DNA of 17,320 bases from Caulobacterales bacterium RIFOXYB1_FULL_67_16 (GTDB lineage Bacteria > Pseudomonadota > Alphaproteobacteria > Caulobacterales > Caulobacteraceae): positions 6,014 to 23,333 of the forward strand of contig MGLN01000037.1 in assembly GCA_001796045.1 (NCBI GenBank). Direction: 5' to 3'. The first letter of the stretch is position 1. The number at the start of each line of letters is the position of its first letter. The notes under the pieces are model-generated. The model was not told the DNA's origin. It saw only the letters and a program-made list of their open reading frames with translations, and made no database searches. Below, one piece after another: positions 7,229 to 13,446 of the stretch. Made by a program: the position numbers and the translations under genes.

Positions 7229-8353
7229 CTACAGCCCCAAAGAAGCCGCCACCTGCTCGGCGATCGCAGCGAACCGCATCGCGATCACGCCTTTGGGATC
7301 CGATGAAACCACAGGCCGCCCCGCATCTCCGCCCTCTCGCAGAGCGGCCTCCAACGGCAGGTCGCCCAGGAAGGGAATGGACAGGCGTGCGGCCTCGGCC
7401 TTGGCGCCGCCCGCCCCAAAGACTGCGCCGCTCATGTTCTCGATCAGGCCCAGCGTCGGCACATTCACCTTCTGGAACAGCGTGTGGGCCCGCCGTGCGT
7501 CGGCCAGAGCCACCTCCTGCGGCGTAGAAACGATGACGGCGCCGTCCAGCGGGGTCTTCTGGATCAGGGTCAATTGCACGTCGCCCGTCCCCGGCGGCAG
7601 ATCGACCACCAGCACGTCCAGCGGCGCCTCAGCCGTACCCCATCGGGTCTGGGTCAGCATCTGGGTAATGGCCTGGGACGCCATGGGGCCGCGCCAAATC
7701 ATGGCGTCGTCCATCTTTGTCAGCAGGCCGACGGACATCGCCTTCAGTCCATGCGCCTCGTGCGGCACTATGGCCCCGTCCTCATAGGCGGGCTGGCCGC
7801 TGATCCCCAGCATGGTGGGCAGCGAGGGGCCATAGACGTCGGCGTCAAGGATTCCGACGGACAGGCCCCGTCCCGCCAGGGCGGCGGCCAGATTGACGGC
7901 GACGGTGGACTTCCCGACCCCGCCCTTGCCGCTGGCAATGGCCAGGACGCGACGCACATAAGCGGGGCGGTCGGTGGGGACCGGCGCCTTCGGACGTCCC
8001 TGATCCACGGCGGCTTTCGAAAGGCCGGCGGTGCGCGCAGGCTTCCCGAGCCCAGGCTTGGTCTCCGCCGTCAGGATCACCGAGACCCGGCTCATGCCGG
8101 GGACGGCCTTCAGCGCCGCCTCGGCAGCATCCCTGACGGGGGCGTAGGTCGCGACCAGACTACGGTCCACCTCCAGGGCGAAGCCCGCCCGATCCTCGGC
8201 GACGACCAGCCCCTGCACCAGGCCCGAAGCATGGAGGCCCTGGCCCGAAACCGGGTCCGTGACGGCGTCGAGCACGGCGATGACGGCGGAACGTTCGACC
8301 AAGACGGTCTCCACAAGACTTGCAGGCGATAAGGGGCGCGTTCTATCGCCCAT
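7229..8353 (-). CDS. Mrp/ApbC-like P-loop ATPase lacking all cysteines
   Basis: This 374-residue protein has an N-terminal MIP18-like (DUF59) domain, at about 20-95 with LDAVTDPVSGQGL. A linker of low complexity follows, then a Mrp/NBP35 ATPase domain from about 133. The deviant Walker A GKGGVGKST is at 142-150. DADVYGPSLP (170-179), WRGPM (220-224) and VDLPPGTGD (250-258) are Mrp signatures. Family members carry and transfer Fe-S clusters, usually through a CxxC motif after 'ENMS'. Here that segment reads ENMSGAVFGAGG (305-316), the loop is shortened and the protein has no cysteine anywhere, so cluster binding by the standard route is excluded. The ATG at 8353 has no clear Shine-Dalgarno. 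A TTG at 8302 with GGAG 6 nt upstream would give a 357-residue protein starting just before the conserved domain and may be the true start. Confidence 0.9.
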   Translation of the reverse strand: MGDRTRPLSPASLVETVLVERSAVIAVLDAVTDPVSGQGLHASGLVQGLVVAEDRAGFALEVDRSLVATYAPVRDAAEAALKAVPGMSRVSVILTAETKPGLGKPARTAGLSKAAVDQGRPKAPVPTDRPAYVRRVLAIASGKGGVGKSTVAVNLAAALAGRGLSVGILDADVYGPSLPTMLGISGQPAYEDGAIVPHEAHGLKAMSVGLLTKMDDAMIWRGPMASQAITQMLTQTRWGTAEAPLDVLVVDLPPGTGDVQLTLIQKTPLDGAVIVSTPQEVALADARRAHTLFQKVNVPTLGLIENMSGAVFGAGGAKAEAARLSIPFLGDLPLEAALREGGDAGRPVVSSDPKGVIAMRFAAIAEQVAASLGL

Positions 8354-8355
8354 GG

Positions 8356-9258
8356 ATGCCGCCCGCGAGCCTCGATTTGTCCCAGCCGCCCTTAGTTACC
8401 CTGATCGCCGGCCCCACCGCCTCGGGAAAATCCGCCTTGGCGCTGAAAATGGCGCGCGAGACCGGGGCCGTGATCATCAATGCGGACAGTCAGCAACTCT
8501 ACGCCGACCTTCGCATCCTGACCGCCCGCCCCTCGCCGGAGGACGAAGCCCAGGCCGACCACCGTCTTTACGGCGTCGCCGACGCGGCGGAAGCCTGGTC
8601 TGTAGGGAAATGGAGCCGCGCCGCCCTGGCCATTCTGGACGAACTGAGGGCGAAGAACCGACCCGCCATTCTCGTCGGCGGCACAGGACTGTATTTCACG
8701 GCCCTGACCCGGGGCCTGGCGGACATTCCGCCGGTCGCGAGCGCCATCCGCGATCTGGTCGAGGCGGACTTCCTGGTCCAAGGGGAGGCCCTTTTTCGCA
8801 CCCGTCTGGCGGAGATCGATCCAACCGCCGCCCAAGGCATTGAGGCCGGGGATCGGCAACGGCTCGTGCGGGCGATGAGCGTCCACGCCGCGACCGGCCG
8901 CCCGTTGACGGCCTGGAAGGCTGAAACCCGCCCGCTTCTGGAGCCGGGCTCCTGGACCGGGCTGGTGATCGAACCGGATCGAAAAATCCTTTACGCCAAC
9001 TGCGACCAAAGGGCGGATGTGATGGTCGAAATGGGCGCTTTGGATGAGGTTCGTCGCCTCGAAGCCCGCAGCCTGTCGCCCGCCCTGCCCGCCATGAAGG
9101 CCGTCGGCGTGCGCGAGCTGGCCGCCTACGCCTCCGGCGTCCTCGACCGCCCGGCTGCGGTCGCCGCCTTGAAACAGGCGACCCGCAACTATGCGAAACG
9201 CCAACTGACCTGGTTCAGGAACCAGTGTCGCGACTGGCCGCGCGTCTCCCGGTCCTGA
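8356..9258 (+). CDS. miaA: tRNA dimethylallyltransferase (MiaA)
   Basis: MiaA transfers a dimethylallyl group to N6 of A37 in tRNAs reading UNN codons. The 300-residue protein shows the P-loop GPTASGKS (19-26), DSQQLYADL (44-52; family consensus DSMQVYRGL) and VGGTGLYFTAL (107-117). It also has the later R.D.M...G..DEV and MKAVGVRELAAY segments of the IPPT family (PF01715), and near the C-terminus TRNYAKRQLTWFR, the usual 'TR.YAKRQ.TWFR' motif. The length is normal. The ATG at 8356 is 2 bp from the ATG proposed for the divergent Mrp-like gene. The nearest purine-rich AAGGGG is about 20 nt upstream, so translation may start on a leaderless or very short leader transcript. The TTG at 8320 in the same frame is a less likely start. 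The stop is about 60 bp before the tmRNA. Confidence 0.95.
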   Translation: MPPASLDLSQPPLVTLIAGPTASGKSALALKMARETGAVIINADSQQLYADLRILTARPSPEDEAQADHRLYGVADAAEAWSVGKWSRAALAILDELRAKNRPAILVGGTGLYFTALTRGLADIPPVASAIRDLVEADFLVQGEALFRTRLAEIDPTAAQGIEAGDRQRLVRAMSVHAATGRPLTAWKAETRPLLEPGSWTGLVIEPDRKILYANCDQRADVMVEMGALDEVRRLEARSLSPALPAMKAVGVRELAAYASGVLDRPAAVAALKQATRNYAKRQLTWFRNQCRDWPRVSRS

Positions 9259-9281
9259 TCCTGGCCCTCTGCCAACCGGAC

Positions 9282-9310
9282 TTGGAAACCCGCCGGGACG
9301 CGCCTATATT
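9282..9310 (+). promoter_or_regulatory. Sigma-70-type promoter of the tmRNA gene
   Basis: TTGGAA (9282-9287) and TATATT (9305-9310) are separated by exactly 17 nt, and a G follows 7 nt after the -10 box at 9317. That G is the first base of the predicted acceptor piece. TATATT stands out in this GC-rich sequence, as expected for a strong constitutive promoter of a stable RNA. Confidence 0.65.
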
Positions 9311-9316
9311 CCCTTT

Positions 9317-9643
9317 GTCCGGCCTTGGCCGGACTATGGCGATAAATGCGCCTGTAATAAGCGGACCGGACCCGGGTGCGATTCCCGGCGGCTCCACCAT
9401 TCTCTTCCCCGCGTTATCGGCGGAGGCGTCATGGGGCCGACTAGCATCGACGGACGTGTAAAGAGGATTGCTTTCGCTCGTCCTGGCCCACCGTATCGGG
9501 CCATTTTCTAACTGCGAACGATAACTTCGCTGGAGAAGTCGCTCTCGCCGCGTAATGCGGTTCGGGTGATTTCGAACCTTAAGTCCTAGGGGTTCAGATC
9601 CTTGGGCGGGGCCTGTCGGGAGCCTGGCAACAGAATCCCGGCG
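9317..9643 (+). ncRNA. ssrA: Circularly permuted two-piece tmRNA (ssrA)
   Basis: tmRNA rescues stalled ribosomes and tags the unfinished protein for proteolysis. The gene order is permuted, as in alphaproteobacteria. The acceptor piece comes first (about 9317-9399), with a T-arm CCGGG/CCCGG (9372-9376 with 9384-9388) and the encoded ACCA end (9396-9399). A spacer follows (9400-9432) that should be removed, then the coding piece from GGGGCCGAC at 9433. The acceptor stem pairs GGGGCCG (9433-9439) with CGGCTCC (9389-9395) over all seven positions, one of them G-U. The tag frame (9514-9555) encodes ANDNFAGEVALAA and ends in TAA. Downstream hairpins such as CGGGA/TCCCG (9617-9621 with 9636-9640) fit the pseudoknot region. 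The 5' and 3' ends are estimates, good to about 10 nt. The next gene is the adaptor SspB. Confidence 0.93.
9514..9555 (+). other. tmRNA proteolysis tag reading frame
   Basis: The frame begins at the resume codon GCG and reads A-N-D-N-F-A-G-E-V-A-L-A-A, then TAA. With the alanine charged on tmRNA the full tag is AANDNFAGEVALAA. AANDNFA at the front matches the alphaproteobacterial SspB-binding part as I recall it from Caulobacter (AANDNFAEEFAVAA), and the LAA end is the usual ClpX recognition signal. The centre (GEV) differs from that recalled tag. Confidence 0.9.
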
Positions 9644-9734
9644 CTTAATCCTCAGAACTTGCGACTTTACCTTGTTCGCATCTTTCGTCGCCGCGCCTGC
9701 GCCGCTATCAGTCGCGCTCAATTGCGAGGTGAAG

Positions 9735-10205
9735 ATGACCGACCAGACCCCTCCGGTCGATGAGATGCAGTACGAGCGGCTGGCGCACGAGGCTTTGCGC
9801 GGCGTGATACGGTCTGCGCTCGATCATGTGGCCGCCGAAGGTCTGCCGGGCGCCCATCACTTCTACATCACCTTCAAGACACGCGCCGCCGGCGTCAGCA
9901 TCCCGCCCGACATGCTGGCCAAATATCCGGACGAGATGACGGTGGTGCTGCAGCATCAGTACGAAGACCTGCAGGTCGAGGCGGACCGTTTTTCCGTCAA
10001 GCTCCGCTTCGGCGGCGTGCCGCGCACTCTGGCCATGCCCTATACGGCCGTCACACGCTTCTACGACCCAAGCGTCCAGTTCCTGCTCCAGTTCGACGAG
10101 CCCGAGATCGTCGAGACGGTCGAGGAGACGACGCCGCCGGAGGATCCGACTCCCGGTTCGGACGGTCCCAAGGTCGTCTCTCTGGACCAGTTCCGCAAAA
10201 AGTAG
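9735..10205 (+). CDS. sspB: ClpXP adaptor SspB (alphaproteobacterial type)
   Basis: SspB binds ssrA-tagged proteins and hands them to the ClpXP protease. The 156-residue protein has the alphaproteobacterial layout. A folded substrate-binding domain (about 10-122) includes HHFYITFKT (41-49), MTVVLQHQYEDL (68-79) and a LRFGGVPRTLAMPYTA segment. An acidic, proline-rich flexible linker follows (about 122-145). The tail KVVSLDQFRKK (146-156) is the conserved element that would dock on the ClpX N-domain. A GAGGTG lies close upstream of the ATG. The gene follows ssrA by about 90 bp, so the tag-encoding RNA and the tag-reading adaptor are linked. It may have its own promoter, since tmRNA is processed. 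Confidence 0.94.
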   Translation: MTDQTPPVDEMQYERLAHEALRGVIRSALDHVAAEGLPGAHHFYITFKTRAAGVSIPPDMLAKYPDEMTVVLQHQYEDLQVEADRFSVKLRFGGVPRTLAMPYTAVTRFYDPSVQFLLQFDEPEIVETVEETTPPEDPTPGSDGPKVVSLDQFRKK

Positions 10206-10267
10206 CCTTTCCACCGCGTACGCCCGCGATAAGCTGTCTTCATCGAACCTGGGCGGAGTGACGGGCT

Positions 10268-11029
10268 ATGCTTCGGTGGACGGCGGCCGCGGCCGCCTTG
10301 GGCCTAATGATCATGGGATGCGCAGCCCAGGCCCAGAGCCGGTTCGACGGCTGGGCTTCCGCCGTGATCGCCGCCGACTGGCGTGACAGCGACGGTCGCC
10401 CCATCGCCGCCTTCGACAACGCCCGCCGCGACCTGTCCGCCGCCTTTCAGAGGGCCGGCTTCGATCCTCAGGCCATGGTCAGCGTCAGCCTGCGTCCCGA
10501 CGTCGCCAATCCGGTCGAGGCCGAAGACAGTCTGCGCCGCTTCGCCGAGGCGGCCGTGCATGCGCCGCGCGGCTGCCTGTTCTATGTGACGTCGCATGGC
10601 TCGCCCGAAGGCCTGGTCTTCGGCCCCAAGGAGACCTTGCAGCCGGAGCGCCTTATCCCTGTCCTGCGCCGCATCTGTGGCGACCGCCCGACGGTGGTCG
10701 TGCTGTCGGCCTGTTTTTCAGGCGTCTTCGTCGACGGCCTGAAGGGGCCGAACCGAATGGTCATGACGGCGGCGAGACGGGATCGATCCTCATTCGGCTG
10801 CGCTGCGGACGCCACCTATCCCTATTTCGATGAATGCGTGCTGGAGGGCCTGAAGACCGCGCCGGACTTCATCGCCCTGTCCCGTGCTACGACCGCCTGC
10901 GTCGCCGCTCGCGAACAGGCGGAAGGCCTGGCGCCCGCGTCGGAGCCGCAGACCGCGATCGGGGCGAATATGCAACTCCTGCTCCCGACCCTGAGGTTCA
11001 GGTCTTTCGCGGATAAGACCGGATCGTGA
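10268..11029 (+). CDS. Exported C13 (legumain-like) cysteine peptidase, probable lipoprotein
   Basis: The 253-residue protein fits peptidase family C13 of clan CD (PF01650). CLFYVTSHGSPEG (102-114) supplies the catalytic H109, and VVVLSACFSGVF (142-153) the catalytic C148, each after a hydrophobic strand as in caspase-like folds. The N-terminus is a signal peptide. C18 in LMIMGC could act as a lipobox cysteine, although cleavage by signal peptidase I after AQA (20-22) is also possible. The protein would act in the periplasm or envelope. GGAGTGA precedes the ATG at normal spacing. The gene starts 62 bp after sspB and may be read through from it. Its 3' end overlaps the convergent RusA-like gene by 32 bp. 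Cleavage specificity (Asn or Asp as in legumains) and targets are unknown. Confidence 0.85.
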   Translation: MLRWTAAAAALGLMIMGCAAQAQSRFDGWASAVIAADWRDSDGRPIAAFDNARRDLSAAFQRAGFDPQAMVSVSLRPDVANPVEAEDSLRRFAEAAVHAPRGCLFYVTSHGSPEGLVFGPKETLQPERLIPVLRRICGDRPTVVVLSACFSGVFVDGLKGPNRMVMTAARRDRSSFGCAADATYPYFDECVLEGLKTAPDFIALSRATTACVAAREQAEGLAPASEPQTAIGANMQLLLPTLRFRSFADKTGS

Positions 11030-11354
11030 TCCGTTCCCGTTCGCCTTCGTGGCGTTCGACCAGAAGCCGGGCGACCTGGCTGTCGTCATGGAACAGATAG
11101 CCTTTGATGGAATCGAGCAAGGCCTTGGCCAGATTGTCCAGGTCCATCCACGGCGGTTCGCCCACATGCTCCATGCGGATCTCTACGACATGATCGCCCC
11201 AGGCCGGCCGCGACGCCCACTCCTTGCGCATGAACTCATAGACCAGCGGCTTGTAGTATTTGGCCTGGGTGGTCAGCCCGTCGATGACGATCTCGACCGC
11301 CTCTCCGTCCTCCCGCGCCCGAACCTTGCCGGTTCCGATCCAGCCTTTCGTCAT
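10998..11354 (-). CDS. RusA-like crossover junction endodeoxyribonuclease
   Basis: This 118-residue protein matches the RusA family (PF05866) of Holliday-junction resolvases, which cut four-way DNA junctions with Mg2+. DLDNLAKALLDSIKGYLFHDDSQV (71-94) contains the family's catalytic pattern. D71, D73, K77 and D91 line up with the D70, D72, K76 and D91 of E. coli RusA as I recall them. Such genes are often phage-derived, but no other phage gene is nearby and composition looks native. The ATG at 11354 overlaps the stop of the upstream cyclophilin gene (ATGA), which points to translational coupling; an ATG at 11363 is the alternative start. The 3' end overlaps the convergent C13 peptidase gene by 32 bp. 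Confidence 0.87.
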   Translation of the reverse strand: MTKGWIGTGKVRAREDGEAVEIVIDGLTTQAKYYKPLVYEFMRKEWASRPAWGDHVVEIRMEHVGEPPWMDLDNLAKALLDSIKGYLFHDDSQVARLLVERHEGERERITIRSYPRKT

Positions 11355-11968
11355 TGGGTGCAAGCGGCCGGCGCGGCGTCCAGCAACCGCGCCGAACGGA
11401 TCACCACCGGCAAAATCAGCTGTTCCGCATCATCTGCCGGCATCCGTTGTATTCGACGTGCGACATCCAACCCCTCGACGACTTGTCCGAACGCAGCGAA
11501 CCCCTGACCATCGGGATTGCGTGCGCCGCCGAAGTCGAGACTGGGCGTGTCCTGGGTGACGATGAAAAAGCTGGAAGTCGCGCTGTCCGGCGCGCCGCGC
11601 GCCATGGAAACGGTCCCGGCAAGATGGCGCAGCCCGGTGTCGCGGGTCCTCTCCAGCACGATAGGAGGCCGGGAGTCGTCATCGCTGCCGCGAGGTGTCG
11701 CCGCCTGAATGACGTCGATGGGATTGGGGTTGGCCGTATTGGTCTCGCGAACCACCGTGCGGAAGAACGACCCGTTATCGTAGTCCCCGAAGACGACATA
11801 GCCGATGAAGTTGCAGGTGCTGATCGGCGCGGCGGCGGCGTCAAGCGCCAAGACGATCCGGCCTTCCGTCGTATCCAGAACGACGCGGGGCCGCGCCGGA
11901 TCAGCAGGAAGACTCGCGCAGTTCGTCAGCACCAGCAGCATCGCCGCTAGAATCGCCTTTGATCGCAT
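11351..11968 (-). CDS. Cyclophilin-type peptidyl-prolyl cis-trans isomerase, exported
   Basis: The 205-residue protein has a signal peptide (hydrophobic 5-16) and a cyclophilin domain (PF00160) from about residue 28. GSFFRTVVR (66-74) is the counterpart of the FHR motif with the catalytic Arg (R70), with Phe in place of His. DVIQAATPRG (85-94) carries the Q of the 'QGGD' segment. GTVSMAR...SATSSFFI (118-136) and FAAFGQVVEGLDV (157-169) are typical strands. It would catalyse prolyl isomerisation in the periplasm. C17 in LTNC could be a lipobox, but Asn at -1 is unusual. A purine-rich AGGCGAG precedes the ATG at 11968. It is divergent from fumC and translationally coupled to the RusA-like gene downstream, an odd pairing of an envelope foldase with a DNA enzyme. 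Confidence 0.9.
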   Translation of the reverse strand: MRSKAILAAMLLVLTNCASLPADPARPRVVLDTTEGRIVLALDAAAAPISTCNFIGYVVFGDYDNGSFFRTVVRETNTANPNPIDVIQAATPRGSDDDSRPPIVLERTRDTGLRHLAGTVSMARGAPDSATSSFFIVTQDTPSLDFGGARNPDGQGFAAFGQVVEGLDVARRIQRMPADDAEQLILPVVIRSARLLDAAPAACTQ

Positions 11969-11982
11969 GGTCTCGCCTCGCC

Positions 11983-12008
11983 TTGCCCTGTCCCGCTCTC
12001 GTGCTACA
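11983..12008 (+). promoter_or_regulatory. Candidate Caulobacter-type promoter of fumC
   Basis: TTGCCC (11983-11988) and GCTACA (12003-12008) are separated by 14 nt, which fits the Caulobacter housekeeping pattern TTGaCgS-N10-14-GCTANA. It sits about 42 nt upstream of the fumC start, in the 82-bp gap shared with the divergent cyclophilin gene. Only a pattern match supports it. Confidence 0.4.
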
Positions 12009-12050
12009 CCGCCGCGCAACCAACCGCCACGTCTGAGACGAGATCCGCGC

Positions 12051-13442
12051 ATGAGCAACGTCCGCATCGAAACCGACACCTTCGGCCCCATCGAGGTCGC
12101 CGCTGATCGCTACTGGGGGGCCCAGGCGCAGCGGTCGCTGGGGAACTTCAAGATCGGCTGGGAGAAGCAGCCCCTGCCGGTCGTCCGCGCTCTCGGGATC
12201 GTCAAGCGCGCCGCGGCCGAGACCAACCGCGACCTGGGCAAGCTCGACCCCGCCCTGGCTGAGGCCATCATCCAGGCCGCCAACGAGGTCATCGAAGGCA
12301 AGCTGAACGACCACTTCCCCCTGGTCGTCTGGCAGACGGGCTCGGGCACCCAGTCGAACATGAACGCCAATGAGGTGATCTCGAACCGCGCCATCGAGAT
12401 CCTGGGCGGCGAGATGGGCTCCAAGAAGCCGGTTCACCCCAACGACCACGTCAACATGAGCCAGTCGTCGAACGACACCTATCCGACCGCCATGCACGTG
12501 GCCTGCGCCGAACAGGTGGTCAACGACCTGATCCCGGCGCTGAAGCATCTGCACGCCGCTCTGGACGCCAAGGCCAAGGCCTGGGCCCACATAATCAAAA
12601 TCGGCCGCACCCACACCCAGGACGCCACCCCCCTGACCCTGGGCCAGGAGTTCGGCGGCTATGCCCAGCAGGTCGCCAACGGCATCGAGCGGATCGAACA
12701 GACCCTGCCCAAGCTGATGGAACTGGCCCAGGGCGGCACCGCCGTCGGCACCGGCCTGAACGCACCCGTCGGTTTCGCCGAGAAGGTCGCCGCCCAGATC
12801 GCCCAGATCACCGGCCTGCCCTTCACCACCGCCCCGAACAAGTTCGAGGCCCTGGCCGCCCACGACGCCATGGTCTTCAGCCACGGCGCCATCAACACGG
12901 TGGCCGCCTCGCTGTTCAAGATCGCCAACGACATCCGCTTCCTCGGCTCCGGCCCGCGCTCGGGCCTGGGCGAACTGGCCCTGCCGGAGAACGAGCCGGG
13001 CTCGTCGATCATGCCCGGCAAGGTCAATCCGACCCAGTGCGAGGCCCTGACCCAGGTCTGCGTCCAGGTGTTCGGCAACAACGCCGCCCTGACCTTCGCC
13101 GGCTCGCAGGGTCATTTCGAGCTGAACGTCTACAACCCGGTCATGGCCTATAACTTCCTGCAGTCGGTCCGCCTGCTGGCCGATGCGGCGATCAGCTTTA
13201 CCGACAACTGCGTCGTCGGCATCGAAGCCCGCGAAGACAATATTGCGCGCGGCCTGAACAACTCGCTGATGCTGGTCACCGCCCTGAACGGCAAGCTAGG
13301 CTATGACCTCTGCGCCAAGATCGCCAAGACCGCACACAAGAACGGCACCACCCTGCGCGAGGAAGCCGTCGGCGGCGGCTATCTGACCGACGCCGAGTTC
13401 GACGAGGCGGTGCGTCCCGAGAAGATGATCTCGCCGGGCTGA
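12051..13442 (+). CDS. fumC: Class II fumarate hydratase
   Basis: FumC hydrates fumarate to L-malate in the TCA cycle. It is the oxygen-stable, iron-free tetrameric type. The 463-residue protein is almost the same length as E. coli FumC. TGSGTQSNMNANEVISNRA (96-114) is the conserved region 1. GRTHTQDATP (185-194) contains the catalytic-site H188, and the fumarate lyase signature GSSIMPGKVNP (317-327) carries S318 on the mobile loop; both numbers agree with E. coli. The argininosuccinate lyase/aspartase relatives are less likely given the residues around HVNMSQSSNDTYPT (133-146). The ATG at 12051 has only a weak upstream purine stretch. An ATPase gene follows 4 bp after the stop. Confidence 0.97.
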   Translation: MSNVRIETDTFGPIEVAADRYWGAQAQRSLGNFKIGWEKQPLPVVRALGIVKRAAAETNRDLGKLDPALAEAIIQAANEVIEGKLNDHFPLVVWQTGSGTQSNMNANEVISNRAIEILGGEMGSKKPVHPNDHVNMSQSSNDTYPTAMHVACAEQVVNDLIPALKHLHAALDAKAKAWAHIIKIGRTHTQDATPLTLGQEFGGYAQQVANGIERIEQTLPKLMELAQGGTAVGTGLNAPVGFAEKVAAQIAQITGLPFTTAPNKFEALAAHDAMVFSHGAINTVAASLFKIANDIRFLGSGPRSGLGELALPENEPGSSIMPGKVNPTQCEALTQVCVQVFGNNAALTFAGSQGHFELNVYNPVMAYNFLQSVRLLADAAISFTDNCVVGIEAREDNIARGLNNSLMLVTALNGKLGYDLCAKIAKTAHKNGTTLREEAVGGGYLTDAEFDEAVRPEKMISPG

Positions 13443-13446
13443 TGCG

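Noticed and set aside
9361..9399. Possible tRNA gene because of a T-arm and CCA end
   Set aside because: There is no anticodon arm upstream; the T-arm and CCA belong to the acceptor piece of the permuted tmRNA.
9225..9461. Small plus-strand open frame over the miaA end and the tmRNA
   Set aside because: The region is explained by the tmRNA promoter, acceptor piece and spacer; the frame has no good ribosome-binding site.
10998..11354. RusA-like gene as the trace of a prophage
   Set aside because: No integrase, terminase, attachment repeats or composition change is seen nearby, and the gene is coupled to a housekeeping-type cyclophilin gene.
11901..13115. Minus-strand open frame of 404 codons opposite fumC
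   Set aside because: fumC on the plus strand is unambiguous; the antisense product is a Gly/Asp/Leu-rich sequence without known motifs or a plausible start.
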